Source: Callipepla californica brunnescens
Lineage: Eukaryota > Chordata > Aves > Galliformes > Odontophoridae
Length of the DNA stretch: 64,000 bases
Direction of reading: 5' to 3'
Assembly (NCBI GenBank): GCA_023055505.1
Contig: JALIRH010000002.1
Location: 52,947,233 to 53,011,232 of the forward strand
Position 1 is the first letter of the stretch, and every line of letters begins with the position of its first letter. A model generated the notes under the pieces. That model did no database searches. It was not told the origin of the DNA and worked only from the letters and a program-made list of their open reading frames with translations. Below, piece by piece: positions 48,378 to 60,785 of this stretch. The translations under genes were made by a program, and so were the position numbers.

Positions 48378-50690
48378 ATGCTTACAGCCAGCTACATTCC
48401 TGAAGCAGAATTACTTAAATTATCTTTCACTGAAACAGACTAACATATCATTGACACAAATTTATGATTTACCAAAACCAAGCAGGAAAGCTGATTGAAG
48501 GAGAGAGATTTTCTAAATCTTACTTGTGACCTACACTGTCAAGAGAGAAACTCACAAAGTCACCATAGTGACAACAACAAGTATCTAAATATCAGTCTTA
48601 AAAACCTATTATGTTTGGAGATGAAAAATAAATAAATAAAAGCACTATGGAAAAGAGACATTTATCCTTCTAAAGCAACGTATGTAATGAACATCTTACC
48701 AAGAACATATAGTGCAACTCAAGCAGTCATATTACAAGGAGATGAACAGAAGGTGGAACACTATCAAATATTGAAACAGTGGTAGCAGTCACACTCCAGA
48801 CCTGGCAAGCATGCTAACATAGTCTCATATAATAAAAATGCTTGATGAAAGAGATAAAAGTTACAGAAAAAGACAAAATAAATCGTCTGAAAAGTTTCCT
48901 CTACCATTAGCAGTTTGTTCCCTGTCTCTCAAAGGTAAAGCTCCATCATCTAATCTAGCTTCAACTTTTTTTAATATGTTTATTTGATGTTTACTACCAT
49001 TGGAGTTTCAAACTGAAATGAAGCCTGTTCTAAACTACTATCAGCAACTGCAGATTTTCAGTGAACTGTTTTCTCATTTAACAACAACAAGGCCTCTGAC
49101 CGTAAGGGCCCCTGAGGCAATCAGCGGCTCTGTTTTTGAAAACAGATGAGTTGCAGTGGACTACTGACTTAGTCTGAGGACGAGGGAGAAGTTAACAGAA
49201 CTGGGAACAAGACAGGAATTTGAAATTAATTAAGATTACATGACCTATACTTCTCACTCAACCCATTCCACCCACACTACTCCCTCTCCCCCTCAAAAAA
49301 AAAAGATGATAATAGGCTCTCTTGGATTTTATAGATGTACAACTATTGTCAAAGATTTTGTATAAACGAAGCAGGCTTCAATCATTTCTGCCATGCAGAT
49401 AAATATTTTGTGCAATAAGACCAAAACAGTGTGATGGTTTAAAGCACACATGCACAGAAGCGGAAAGAACATTTCAGGACAGAGAATAACGTAAAGTACA
49501 TTTTAAATAGAAAGCGTATGCCTCACATTGTTTCCAGGGGTAAGCCTGGATTTTGGAACGTAGTTCTACTGACTTTACTTGCCTCGTGGCTAGTACAGAA
49601 TAAGAGATTCTGGTTAAAAACTCTCCCAGTGTTCCAAAGGTATTTACGTATAAAATGAGTGTTCTGTGTTATTTCTTCAACTGGTACCTTCTTTCTTCCT
49701 CTGTTGAAATCATTTACATCCGAGCAGAGTCAATGGACAATGAGGTCAAGAACCTGCATTGTAATCAAACAAACAAACCAGCTTCTCAACAAAAAAGAAA
49801 AGGTACAGAAAAATAATTTGTGCCTGCCTCCTTAATAAACAACATTGTCATTTGGGACAAATGTGATCTGAACTAACACTTCTTCACAATGAATGACAAA
49901 TAAGAGATTTTATGAACTCAACTATTTTATACTAAGTATTACCATACATGGAAATAAATGAAGTGCATGTAAAAATTTAAAAAGTTGAAAGCAACATAGC
50001 TCCTGAAAAATCCTTACTTATCCCTTCACTCACTAGTAAGTTTTAATCAGATTGACCTACAGCATATAATCAGACAGTTTCCATTAAGACAAATTTAAGA
50101 TCTTATCCATTTAATCTAGAAACTAAAGTCTTTCCAATCATTTTAACCTAATTATTAACAGATGAAAGATGACTTGTCTAATATAATTCCTGTCAAATCC
50201 ATCCCAGATCAGAGATCTAATATGAGCTCTGAGCAAATAGTTATCACATCCTAAATGTTAGCCTCAAAAAAAAGGATGTTTAATCTGACCTTTTTCTCTT
50301 TCTACTTATATTTCTTCTACAATTTTCTATTTCTTATTTAAACTGAGTTTTTGTTGTTGTTGATGTTTTTACTATTAAGGATAACTTCCTCAGTAAAATT
50401 TAAATTTAAAATATTAAAGCGATACTAATTATAAAAGTATAAAATATTAGTAAAGTATTAAAGCCTTAAAAAGGCTCTTAGCATCACTTTGACATCACAG
50501 GTTCTGTATTAGACTTGTCTGCACATCAATTGTGTATTACTCCTGTCCATTTTGACTCTGATAAGTGAATTAATTTTAGAATTGTTAACCTGAATTTATA
50601 TTTAATAAACAGATAATATCTATTTAATAAACAAACTGAAACACATAACCTAATAAGGAGACATTTTCTAACATTTAAAAACCATTTGTA
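48378..50690. other. Unique AT-rich non-coding DNA
   Basis: A short GC-richer patch lies at 49088-49130. No gene or repeat recognised. Confidence 0.5.
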
Positions 50691-50820
50691 CGTGGCGCTC
50701 AGGGACATGATTTAGCAGAGGATTGTTAGAGTTAGGGTAGTATGGTTTGGTCATGGTTGGACTCAATGATCTTTGAGGTCTTTTCCAACCTGAGTGATTC
50801 TATGATTCTATGATTCCATG
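50691..50820 (+). mobile_element. CR1 3'-end fragment with intact tail
   Basis: CGCTCAGGGACATGATTTAG, GGTTGGACTCAATGATCTTT, GAGGTCTTTTCCAACCTGAG and GATTCTATGATTCTATGATT show the classical terminal octamer repeat of CR1 in intact form. It is a 5'-truncated young-type 3' end. Confidence 0.94.
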
Positions 50821-52917
50821 AGCATATAGGAAACCGACAGTATACAGCTGATGAGCTTTCACAACTCCTTGCTAAGCTGGCCTTTTAACACAGACTTCAA
50901 TTTAGAGGAAGGAAGTATTTAATCAAGAATTATTTCTGCCTATGTTGTCAATGAAATTTAGAACAATGCACTTAGATAAATGTACCTCAATTTCTCATTG
51001 AAGTCACTCACTTTCCGTACTGTCCATAGTTCATGCAAATATTCAGGTGCTGTACAAGAGTGAACAAAATCAGAAGTTGTTTTTATTTATTGTCAGGCAA
51101 GGCTAGTCTCTCATATAGCCAAAGCTTGATAGCTTGGAATTCAGACAAACCCAAAATCACATTTATTTTTGGAATACCTTAATAATCTTTACCTGAAAAC
51201 AAGGCTGAATAATTGTCTTTAAAATCTAAACTCATATATCTAAAAAACATTTGCTTGTGCTGCAGAAAATTCAAACTTATTCCTACTGCAACGTCCATTA
51301 ATGCAACCCTCCTACACTTTACAGAATGCATAATTAGGCATTTCTTTTACACTGACATTAGTACATAATTTATGTTTACCAAAACTGTGCATTCAGTTAA
51401 GAAAGGAAACCTTCCCTGCTCTTCTTCTGCTCTTGCACCAATTAAAATTTACGATTGATTTCTGATATTCCTACACCTAACAATAAAATCTTAAAAAATG
51501 TAGAAATATTATCTCCTTACTTTCTGTCTTAAGATTGAAGAGTATACTTAAGTAACACTCAGAATAGAAATGCTGCATAGAATCATATTTTAAAAGTTCT
51601 AGCTTTAACAGCTGGTCTTATATCTATCATTGGGCACAAATATGTATTAGTTTGCTGTAGGCTTTCTTCTATAAGATCTCCCAAATGCTACAGATATTTT
51701 GTTTCCAGTCCTTTGCTCTTTCTTAGCTCTTAATTTTATACATACTGAAAATTAACTTGATTTAATATTTTTATGCATGTCTTGCTGTTGTTTTTCGCAC
51801 TAAGTGTAGAGGTATAGAGAATAAACTTATTTATCAAGGTAATTCTCCCCATCTTTCTAAGTGCTATTTTAAATGGAAAAGCGGCAGCAAATTGAGAACT
51901 TAATAAAACTGATGAGCCCACAAAAGAGAGTATAAAATGTCCAACAGTTGCGAAACAAAAAGACAGAAATTAAAAGTTGTGTATGGAATGAGTTGTAATA
52001 ATACTAAAATTTCATCTAAAATAATAGCAGCATAGTATTAAAACGTGGCATATCCAGCAGTCCAAGCAAAAAATGCTGTATCTTTTTTCCTCATAAATAC
52101 TGCTAGATAACTAAAATCCTCCAATTTACCTTTTTCAGATTATTTATAAAGCTTAACCAGGAACTTGTGAATATATGAGTTTCTGTTCATTAGCAATTAG
52201 TTAATTTAACTGCTCATTTAAAACTCCTCCTATGTGAAAAAGAGAGTATTACCGCTATTTTTACATTTAACCGTTCAAGGTGTAAAAACATAAATGAAAA
52301 TCAGGTGCTTAATTTTCATCTTTCCTAATTTGGAGATTACTTATGAGTGATCTTGAATACATTATCCTAAAAATTATTTAGAGAGTAGCTGAGAACACAT
52401 ACTGTGATGGGTGACATTAAGTTTGAGACATGATGATTGCTCATATGCTACCTATATTTAGGTCCCAAGCTTAAGAAAAGAAGAATAAATAGCCAACAAC
52501 ACACTTAGTAAGTGTTATCAAAGAAAAGCAACTCTTCATAACAGGGCTAACAGGAAAGTCTTTAACATTACTGTTAACTGTCTGCTGTTGAGTCTCCTGA
52601 AGTTTTGGTTCTAGCATTAACCAGTTGCTGCTGTAACTTCCAGCAACATGGAACAAAACTCTGCTGAGGATGTGTCACTTAGAAAAATGCAAAGGACTTG
52701 AGCAGCTCTGACTGTTTACTTTTATTTTGTAACTACAATCTGTTTTTTTTCAATTGTTTACTTGTTGGTTTGGTTTTCAAAAAATACTCAACTAACAACA
52801 ACTGCTGATTGATATAACTAACATGGAGAACTCAGTAAAAAAAAAAAGGTAATCAGACATTAATATATCAAGGTGCATCTCTTTTCAGAAAGTCTCAGAA
52901 AGGAAGCGCACAACAGT

Positions 52918-52972
52918 AATGGAACATGTTCAGAGAAAGCAGACAAGGATAATCAAATGTCTAGTACAGCTT
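52918..52972 (+). mobile_element. CR1 ORF2 scrap (probable)
   Basis: TGGAACATGTTCAGAGAAAG, then AGACAAGGATAATCAAATG, resembles the CR1 segment coding for the [15 protein letters not shown] block. It is diverged and short. Confidence 0.45.
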
Positions 52973-53351
52973 TTGTAAAAAGACCAAGAAAGGAAATTCT
53001 GGCCTTGACTTTGAGTTCCTGAGTCAGAAATGCCTCAATGGGAGAGACTTGGAGAAACTGTCCACAACTAGCTCCTCCAATTTATGTTCTTTCCCAAGAT
53101 TCTGCTTTAAGTCAATGTCATATAAGACACACTGACCTGAATGGACCTTTTGTATCAACAAGTATTTTTACATTATTAAGACCAATACATGTAAAACAAA
53201 GGAAATGAAGGGACACATGGAAATCAATAAATTTCTCAGTTGTTGCCTTTACCTATCCACTTATTAGACAGACTCATCCATTTGCAGAAAAATTCAATAC
53301 TTATTGTTTCCAGTTCTGAGAGTTCAAACACACATATCCATATCTACGAGA

Positions 53352-53412
53352 ATACATATAATGTGTGTGTATACATATATATATCATAAATATAATATGT
53401 ATATATATCATA
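53352..53412. repeat. AT-rich (TA)n/(TG)n simple repeat
   Basis: TGTGTGTG followed by interrupted TATATA stretches. Confidence 0.8.
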
Positions 53413-56400
53413 TCATGGTTTATCTTTATTGTGGTTGCATCATGCAAACCTACCCTGGATCAAATATTTTTTTATAAATAAAAAGAACAATATTTTAATG
53501 TATCATAAGTCCTTGCACTCAAAGAGATTGATCTGATCTATTTTAATGACACCTACCTTAATGAATTAAATTTCAATTTGATTTTGATTAGGTAGAGATG
53601 ACTAGAGACTGCCTCTAAAGAAGAGAGAGCAAAATAGCCACCACCCTGGAGTGATGTAAACAAACTGCAAACCAAAAGGCAGCACTTCTCTTTGATATCT
53701 TCAGTGCTTATTTGATTTTAGCATTTTTACCACAGATACTGAAGAACTGTCTCATGTTTGAATCCTTTCTGTCCTCTTGCAAGGGCATTCTTCTACTATA
53801 CAAATTCTTGAAGTTAAGACAGAGTATAAATTTATGGTTGCTCTGTAATGAATATGAGATAATTCCCCATAATTTAAAAATAAATATGATAAATAAAAGT
53901 TCATCAACATAGTATACAGCTTAAATAGAACATTACTAAAGTGCAAAGAATGCATATCAGAGAGAAGAGACATCATATATACTTAATGGTGTACAGGAAT
54001 TCAACACAGTTCTGATCTAACCAGAGCTAGTCATAAAAGCGACAATATACTGCTGATGAATCCTAAGTCTATAGTTTTATATAGACTTGCCTATACCTAA
54101 GCCAAGGAAAAAATGTTATGTTTTGTGAGAATGCATACATAAAAAACTCACATTACGACTGAGTGAAGTATAAAGAGGTAGATAATTTAGATAAGCATGC
54201 AAAAAAAACCTTATAGCGCTCGCACTGAATCCTGAACCTTTTTTGCAGCAATAGTTAATCGGATATCTTAGTTTCTGTGTTGTATTGCATTTTCTGATTT
54301 CCAAATTGCAGCACATACATCTGTGTTTAAATTCCACTCTTTTGAATTTATCTTTTTCAAGTTCTGTTTTAGAAATGTGGCTGACCTGACAGCTCCTGCC
54401 TGCTTGATGTTACTAAGCTTTAATTCTGAATAGCCATTAAAATTCCGCTTGTTCTACAGTCCTTCACCTCACAGCCACAAACTTACCAAGAATGACTGCG
54501 GAAGGAAACACTGTCTGAACAGCTAACATAAAGGAACAACCCAGCTGGAGTTCAAGCCTCCACTTACATTAGCTAGAATATTTTCCTGCAGTGATAACAG
54601 AAAATGGCATATATATGGGCAAGTAATTGAAGCTGAAATTGATATTACAAATAACAGACTACTTTTGTACCTGCATGGTACATCAAGGTATTTTCTATGA
54701 AGTGTTAATCCTCACACTACCTCTCCAAAAAGGTATCTTCATTCTTATTTTCCAAACACAGTTTTGGTAGTGGTTGAGCAACAGATTTTTAAAGATCTAA
54801 GTTTGCATTTGAGCAACACTTCTGAAAACTGTCTTTATTTGTCTACTACAGTTTGCAGTGCAAGAAAGGTTTAGAAGATTCTTGGTGAAAATCCCAAATA
54901 ATCCACTAAAAAGTGTGTCTATATGCATTACACACCATATCTTAGAAACCAGCTAATAAAAACTACCTACATGGAAAAAACAAGCTGCCTCACACAGGTC
55001 TGCCTGGCTTCTGATATCTACAGAGGCTTTCCTTACGCACATATTTCTGCGCTAGAGCAGATCAGTAGCATAGAACAGACAGACAAGTGTCTGGAGAACT
55101 GTTAGTTGTAGATTCAATAGCATCTAGCTATAAGAACATAATTGAGTTTATGTCAGTTAAGCCTAAAGGAACAAAGAATGTCTTAAATTATAATATGACT
55201 AGTTGATAAATTCTTTATGTCCATTCATGTGATTTTGAGTGATTAATTTGCACAACCTGCTTAAATTAATACTAATTACATGCAAATTACATGCTAAGTT
55301 ACATGTATGTTATTATGAAAGCCATCAAAAGTGGCCACATTGATTTGAAAGTGTAAAAGGGACAACTTCAATATGAATTTGATGTATTAAATTAACATGC
55401 AAGGAATTTGCAGTAAGCTGCTTTTATGAAAGATCCAATAGACAGTTACTTGTAATAAAAATGGTAATAAGGAGTTTAGTTCAGTAAATATTGGGGGAAA
55501 AAAAAGTAGATCATGTGTTTTATTGGACTAATTAAGTAAAGCTTTATAGGATCAACTGTTCCTATCAAATTAAAGAAATTCCTTTTTGAAATAGTCATGA
55601 ATACTATTTCAATTTTCTCAATGAACCCAGTAAACTACTGGAAAGTCATTGAACTGTATTTCTTCCTCAGGCTTCATATGGTTCTTTTAAATGAGGCTTT
55701 CATTGCTTTAAATTATGAACTACAATGTCTCAAAAAATAAAATTCCCACTTAAAACCCTGGAGTAAAGCTGGGTAAAGCTATTTTATATTGTGCTAAAAA
55801 GAATATTATAGACCTTTGAGAGAGAACTTTTTGGATTATAGGATATCTTTGAAAAAATGTTTGGATAAATGTACAGCTACAACTTCAGAAGTGCATTTAT
55901 TATGAAGAAAATGCATAAAGGAATGAGTATTTGCATGTCTTATTGAGTAGGGATGGAATTATATTTATGTTTTTCCTTATGTGCTTAACTTGTTTTGCTG
56001 AAAAAAAAGATGAAAACTGCTACCTTTAAAAGGTATATTACCTGCTTCCAATCAGTTTAATACTAGCTCAAAGCATAATGAGGAAACATTAACCCTCTCA
56101 CCTCTATATTTTACATTTAGTTGTTAGTTGCAAAGCATATTCCTGTGCATTCAGTTTCAAGTGATTCTCTTTTAATTATCCTTTCTGAAAAACATGTGAC
56201 TGATAACAATAATTATAGTTTCAACTGCTTTTCATCATTTTGCTGAACTTTCTGTACCTTGTCCACTGAATTTTAATCGTACAGCCTCTTCTAATGCCTT
56301 CCAAAACCACTGAGACTCTTTTAACATGTAGAAAAGCCAAATAGATTGTTTTAGAACAAACTATGAAATGCAGATATCTTTGAAGAGGTAGAATTTCCTA

Positions 56401-57944
56401 CTCAGATTGCTGCTGCTTATTATTATCAAGGAACTGAAATTTCCAGAATTCCACTTTCTCTTTTAAATATTTGATTTAATTGTATTATCTGACTTCTAGT
56501 TGTATACTGAAAGGAGGGCTAACTTTATTCTTCCTTGGATAAGCTAAAGCATAAAAGTTAAGGAGAATGTGGTGATACGCATAAAGAAGTAAAAACAAGA
56601 CTCGAACACTGTTTCTGCCACTTTGTCAGACAGAATTCTCATTCTTTAAATTCCTTTGCTATTTTCAGCATTAGGTACATATTGCCTATACATTTAATAC
56701 TCTGTTTAGTATAGCTGAAGGTAGAAATATGGGGTTTTATACTCTGATAAATTTTAAGTTTAGAACTACTCAGACCAGTTTTCACTTTGACATAGAGGAC
56801 CTGAGTGCACCTATGAGTTTGTCAGTCAAGGCAAAGAAAGAAGGTACTGTGAGAGCATGCAATTGTATTTAAAAATTTTAAAATTTCTCACATAGATCTG
56901 TAGATCATACCATTCCATCAATACACAAGATTTGACTTCAAGATACCAAGAGTAAGAACTGCTTTGTAAAATGTAATTGAAACTTAGTTGGAAATGTCAA
57001 GTATTGCTAATTTTAGCTTCTTAGATGCTTTACCCAAAAGAAAACAAAATCCATAATAATGATAGAAAACTCTTAAATTTGATTTTTATGAAAAAGTTAT
57101 TTTTCTGCTCTAACATTCAAGAATTTGTACAGACAATAAAACATGTATTTCACTGCATTCTAGTCTGCAAAGAATACAAATTATGTTTCTATATAGCTTT
57201 GAGTCTCAAAATTACATATTCAAAATCTGTAGCATTTTTAATTTTGCATGGTGTTATTGTCTAATTGTCTATAATGTCTCCCCAAATTAATACCAAAATA
57301 TCATTATAAACCTTTGTAATCAACTTTGCTTTCATTTTGATTAGTTTCTTTCTGGGCTCAATTCATGGCCATTTATTTTAATGAGAGTTGGAATGAGATC
57401 ATAATTTGCCAGCTGTAATTTTCTAAGTATTGCTTTTTCCAAAATATTCTGGTTTTATTCTTGTAAAGAAATATATGTTTTTAATCAACACTGTTTTCTC
57501 TAAATCATGTGCTAAATTCCATTATATATCAGCAATTAGAAATCCAAATTATTTAGAATACTGTAGTTCTTTCCACAGACTTGCTCAAAAATAGAAAGAG
57601 AAACCTCTGCCTATAGAGAGCTATTATTTTTATGTATGATAGTACTGAGATGAGGAATGTTTAAAGAAAGCCATAGCAAACATCTCAGTGCAAATTTTAA
57701 TTGCTGGAAACACACAAACACATAGGAAGGTGCACATTGAAATGTCATAGCCATTCTGGTACTACAGTACTTAAATTTCAGTTAAATAAATATCATTCTG
57801 TTATGACTGTGTATAGTACTATCATTTTAAAATAACATTCACCTTAGTTTTCTAATCATGCCTATATTTATATGAAGCTGGTAACCACATTATTTGACTT
57901 CACAAGATAAATAATGTGGTTATGGACTTTATGGCTCCATGACA

Positions 57945-58230
57945 TCCTCTGTCACTGTCCCCAGGAAGCAGAGCTCAGCGCTGCCCCTCCATTCCCTGTG
58001 AGAGCTGCAGCCTCCATCAGGACTCCCCTCAGCTCCTCTGCTCTCAGCTGAGCCAACCCAGGGACCTCAGCTGCTCCTCATACATCTTGTCCATTAGATC
58101 TTTCTTCACTGTAACTCTCTTTTGGATGTTGTTTAAAAGGTTTTTCCCTTCTTAAATTCTGGTGCTCAAAACCATACACAGTACTTGAGTTGAGGTAGGC
58201 TTATAGTTCACTCATCTCACTGGAAATGTG
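57945..58230 (-). mobile_element. CR1 LINE, internal 3' part
   Basis: AAGCAGAGCTCAGCGCTGCC, CCCTGTGAGAGCTGCAGCCT, GACCTCAGCTGCTCCTCATA, TTCTGGTGCTCAAAACCATA and CACAGTACTTGAGTTGAGGT match a reverse-strand CR1 of the type also seen at 21.9 kb. The GC-rich part at 57960-58080 stands out in this AT-rich region. The 3' terminal repeat is absent and the inner end is approximate. Confidence 0.88.
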
Positions 58231-60604
58231 ATGTTTGGAGTAAATTATCATCCTCTGCTCTTGTTCACAATATTTAGTTTCCTTTTAGTCCCACTTAGAC
58301 AAAGGCTCATTTTTGCTTTCTGGATTTTTTGTTGTTGTTGTTTCATGAATCTCCTGGTTTTATTTGGGTGGTATGTAGATTTACAGTAAATAGAGGTAGT
58401 GAATTAGATCATAAAATAGAATATTCAACTTCCACACTTCTTTAACATAGTAATCTTTTCTATTCACTCCTGTGAGAATATTGCCTTGGTGCCAGCATTC
58501 CGAAGCTGGTGAAAACATCAGACTCCTGACCATGAAACACTGGGGGAAATGATCAAGAATGGATCAAACAAAGGATGTGGTGAAAGATCATTGGGCACCT
58601 CATGGTCAGGCATTGCTTTGTTATATGCATATTGATAAGAATTGACAAAACACTTGCTGTTGTTTAGCAGGATAGTTAACCAGTGAACTGTGGAACTAGT
58701 GGAAAAATACTGTCTGTAAGACCAAAGGTAAAAGATACCCTGTTCACAATAAAAATACCTTTTTCTCTCACTTCTTGACTGAACCCTGGCCTCCATGTTG
58801 TCTTCCCTCCACAAACTCCAGATGAGGAAGAGATACCTGATTTTTGTTATTATCAGTCCCCATATACACTAGCCTACATTTCTGAAACATGCATCTTTCT
58901 TTGTTATTTTCTGTCAGTATGTTAATTCACTGTCACATTTCTCCACCAGGGATAAACAAGACAAATTTCTCCAGAATAACGTTAATTCTATTCTGATTTG
59001 TCAATGAAATTTTTTGTGTTGATTCTCAAAGTGGTTGTAAAATATATTATCCATACCAATGAATATATAAATGTTCATGTTATTCATGTTTGCCTTATTT
59101 AGTAATTTTTTATTGAAGCCTATTTTATGGGTGCTCAGAGCTCTCTGTTTCTCCCGCATGTTTAAGATAACTTCTCTCTGAAAGCAAGACAAAACATGTG
59201 TTATCTCCTGAGTTACTGGCATTAAACACATGGAACTTAGTCATGAATATACCTACAAAACAAACTATAATCTGGAAAAGAAGCTACTGATATTGGAACT
59301 GCTACTTGCTATGGGAAGGGACGCACAGCTGGACAGTGCTACTGGCATGTAGTGAAGAGAAGCACCACAGGCCAGATACATCTATTTCATGTGACATTAA
59401 TGCTGTAATTAATTGTAAACTCTATCTAATCAGGTGAGGTGGGATTGTCACTTGTTAAAAAGAAAAGACAAAATAAAAAGAAAGACACACAGCATTTCTT
59501 CCTTACTTATTATTCTAGGTTCAGTTTTTCCTTTAGCCAAGATTTGGATTTCATTTGACAACATAGTCATTATATGGAGAATTAATGAAGTTATATTGAT
59601 ATTGCTACACAGTTACCCACCTATGTGTAAAATTCTGAATATTTCCAGAGTAGTTTGAATTAAATCAAACTTTTCAAGGTGGCCCGGGGTTGTTATTCTT
59701 TTCTACTATAAAGGACTAGAGGAATAAGCCACAGCAATTTCTCATTTTCTGTAAAATATTTGACATGAATTTGACTGCCAGGTTTTAATTTCAAATATGT
59801 TAGCCTCCTGTCCCCTCTTTTCTCTTGTTCCTTTACACAAATCACACTCATCTGTATTGATATTTCCGAGTATGATCCTGTGAACTTTCAGTTATCCATT
59901 AGGTTGTAGAAACTATCATTTAGTGATGTGCCAGATAAAGACTTTTCTTATACTTCAGTTGTTTGTGTATAATCATTTTAATAATCATATTAGTCTTTAA
60001 AAACAATAGGTATCTTCACGTCACTTTTCATAACTGAATTTAAGTGTATTTTACTTAAAATTTAAAAAAAATATGTATGCATCTGTTTTGCTCAGCTCAC
60101 TCGCGTTATAAATTTCTAACAAAATTATTCTTGTAGGAAGTTGACACTCTGCCTGCTTAAATTACAGTCAGAAGTCAGTCATCTCTTTTCTACCTTGGTC
60201 CACAACACAGTGTATGGAATGCTCTATCTACTATTTATTTTCTTAAAGGTTCTTGTGAGATCAAAACTCATGGGCCAATATATTGATACTGGAAAAACAA
60301 TAATCACAAATATTTTAAAGATATAAAGCACCTATTCCATCTATTTGTTCTAACAAATGTTTTTTAATAGAGGTCTCAAACAGTCTTAACAGTCTGATTA
60401 CTTCTAGGACAGATAGTGAATGAAAATTTCTACAAGATACATCAAAACTGTTGTCTACCACTAAGTTATGCTACATGGAACTTCAAGATGCAGTTCAATA
60501 GCTATCTGTTTTCCTGCTTGGGTGTATGGATTATGTTTAAATGGCCTTTCAGGAGCAGTGAAGTTCCTTTCTTCTGGATGATACTGTGAAAAACTGACGT
60601 ACAT
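58231..60604. other. Unique AT-rich non-coding DNA
   Basis: No gene or repeat recognised. The minus-strand 98-codon frame at 58518-58814 is unrecognised. Confidence 0.5.
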
Positions 60605-60785
60605 GCATCCTTATAAAAAGTCCCTCCCCAACTTTCTGCATCCCTCCTTCAGTAACTGGAAGATTGCTACAAGGTCCCCCTGGAGCCTTCTCTTCTCCAG
60701 GTTGAATTGTCCCAGCTCTCTCAGCCTTTCCTTGTAGGGGTGGTGCCTCAGCCCTCTGATCGTCTTTGTGGCTCTAAAATTCTCA
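60605..60785 (-). mobile_element. CR1 ORF2 fragment
   Basis: The top strand has CTGGAGCCTTCTCTTCTCCA, CTCTCTCAGCCTTTCCTTGT and CCCTCTGATCGTCTTTGTGG. The minus-strand frame reads [18 protein letters not shown] then [18 protein letters not shown], clear CR1 ORF2. Both ends are lost, so it is an internal fragment without the 3' tail. Confidence 0.93.

Larger units (their letters stand above)
50821..57944. other. Unique AT-rich non-coding DNA, 7.1 kb
   Basis: A probable CR1 scrap at 52.9 kb and an AT-rich simple repeat at 53.35 kb are listed separately. TAAT-rich segments at 52185-52230 and 55245-55320 are noted under findings. No gene recognised. Confidence 0.5.

Noticed and set aside
49088..49130. 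GC-richer patch with GGGCCC and short inverted GCCTC/GAGGC
   Set aside because: Too short for a CpG island or a structured RNA, and no coding or repeat match.
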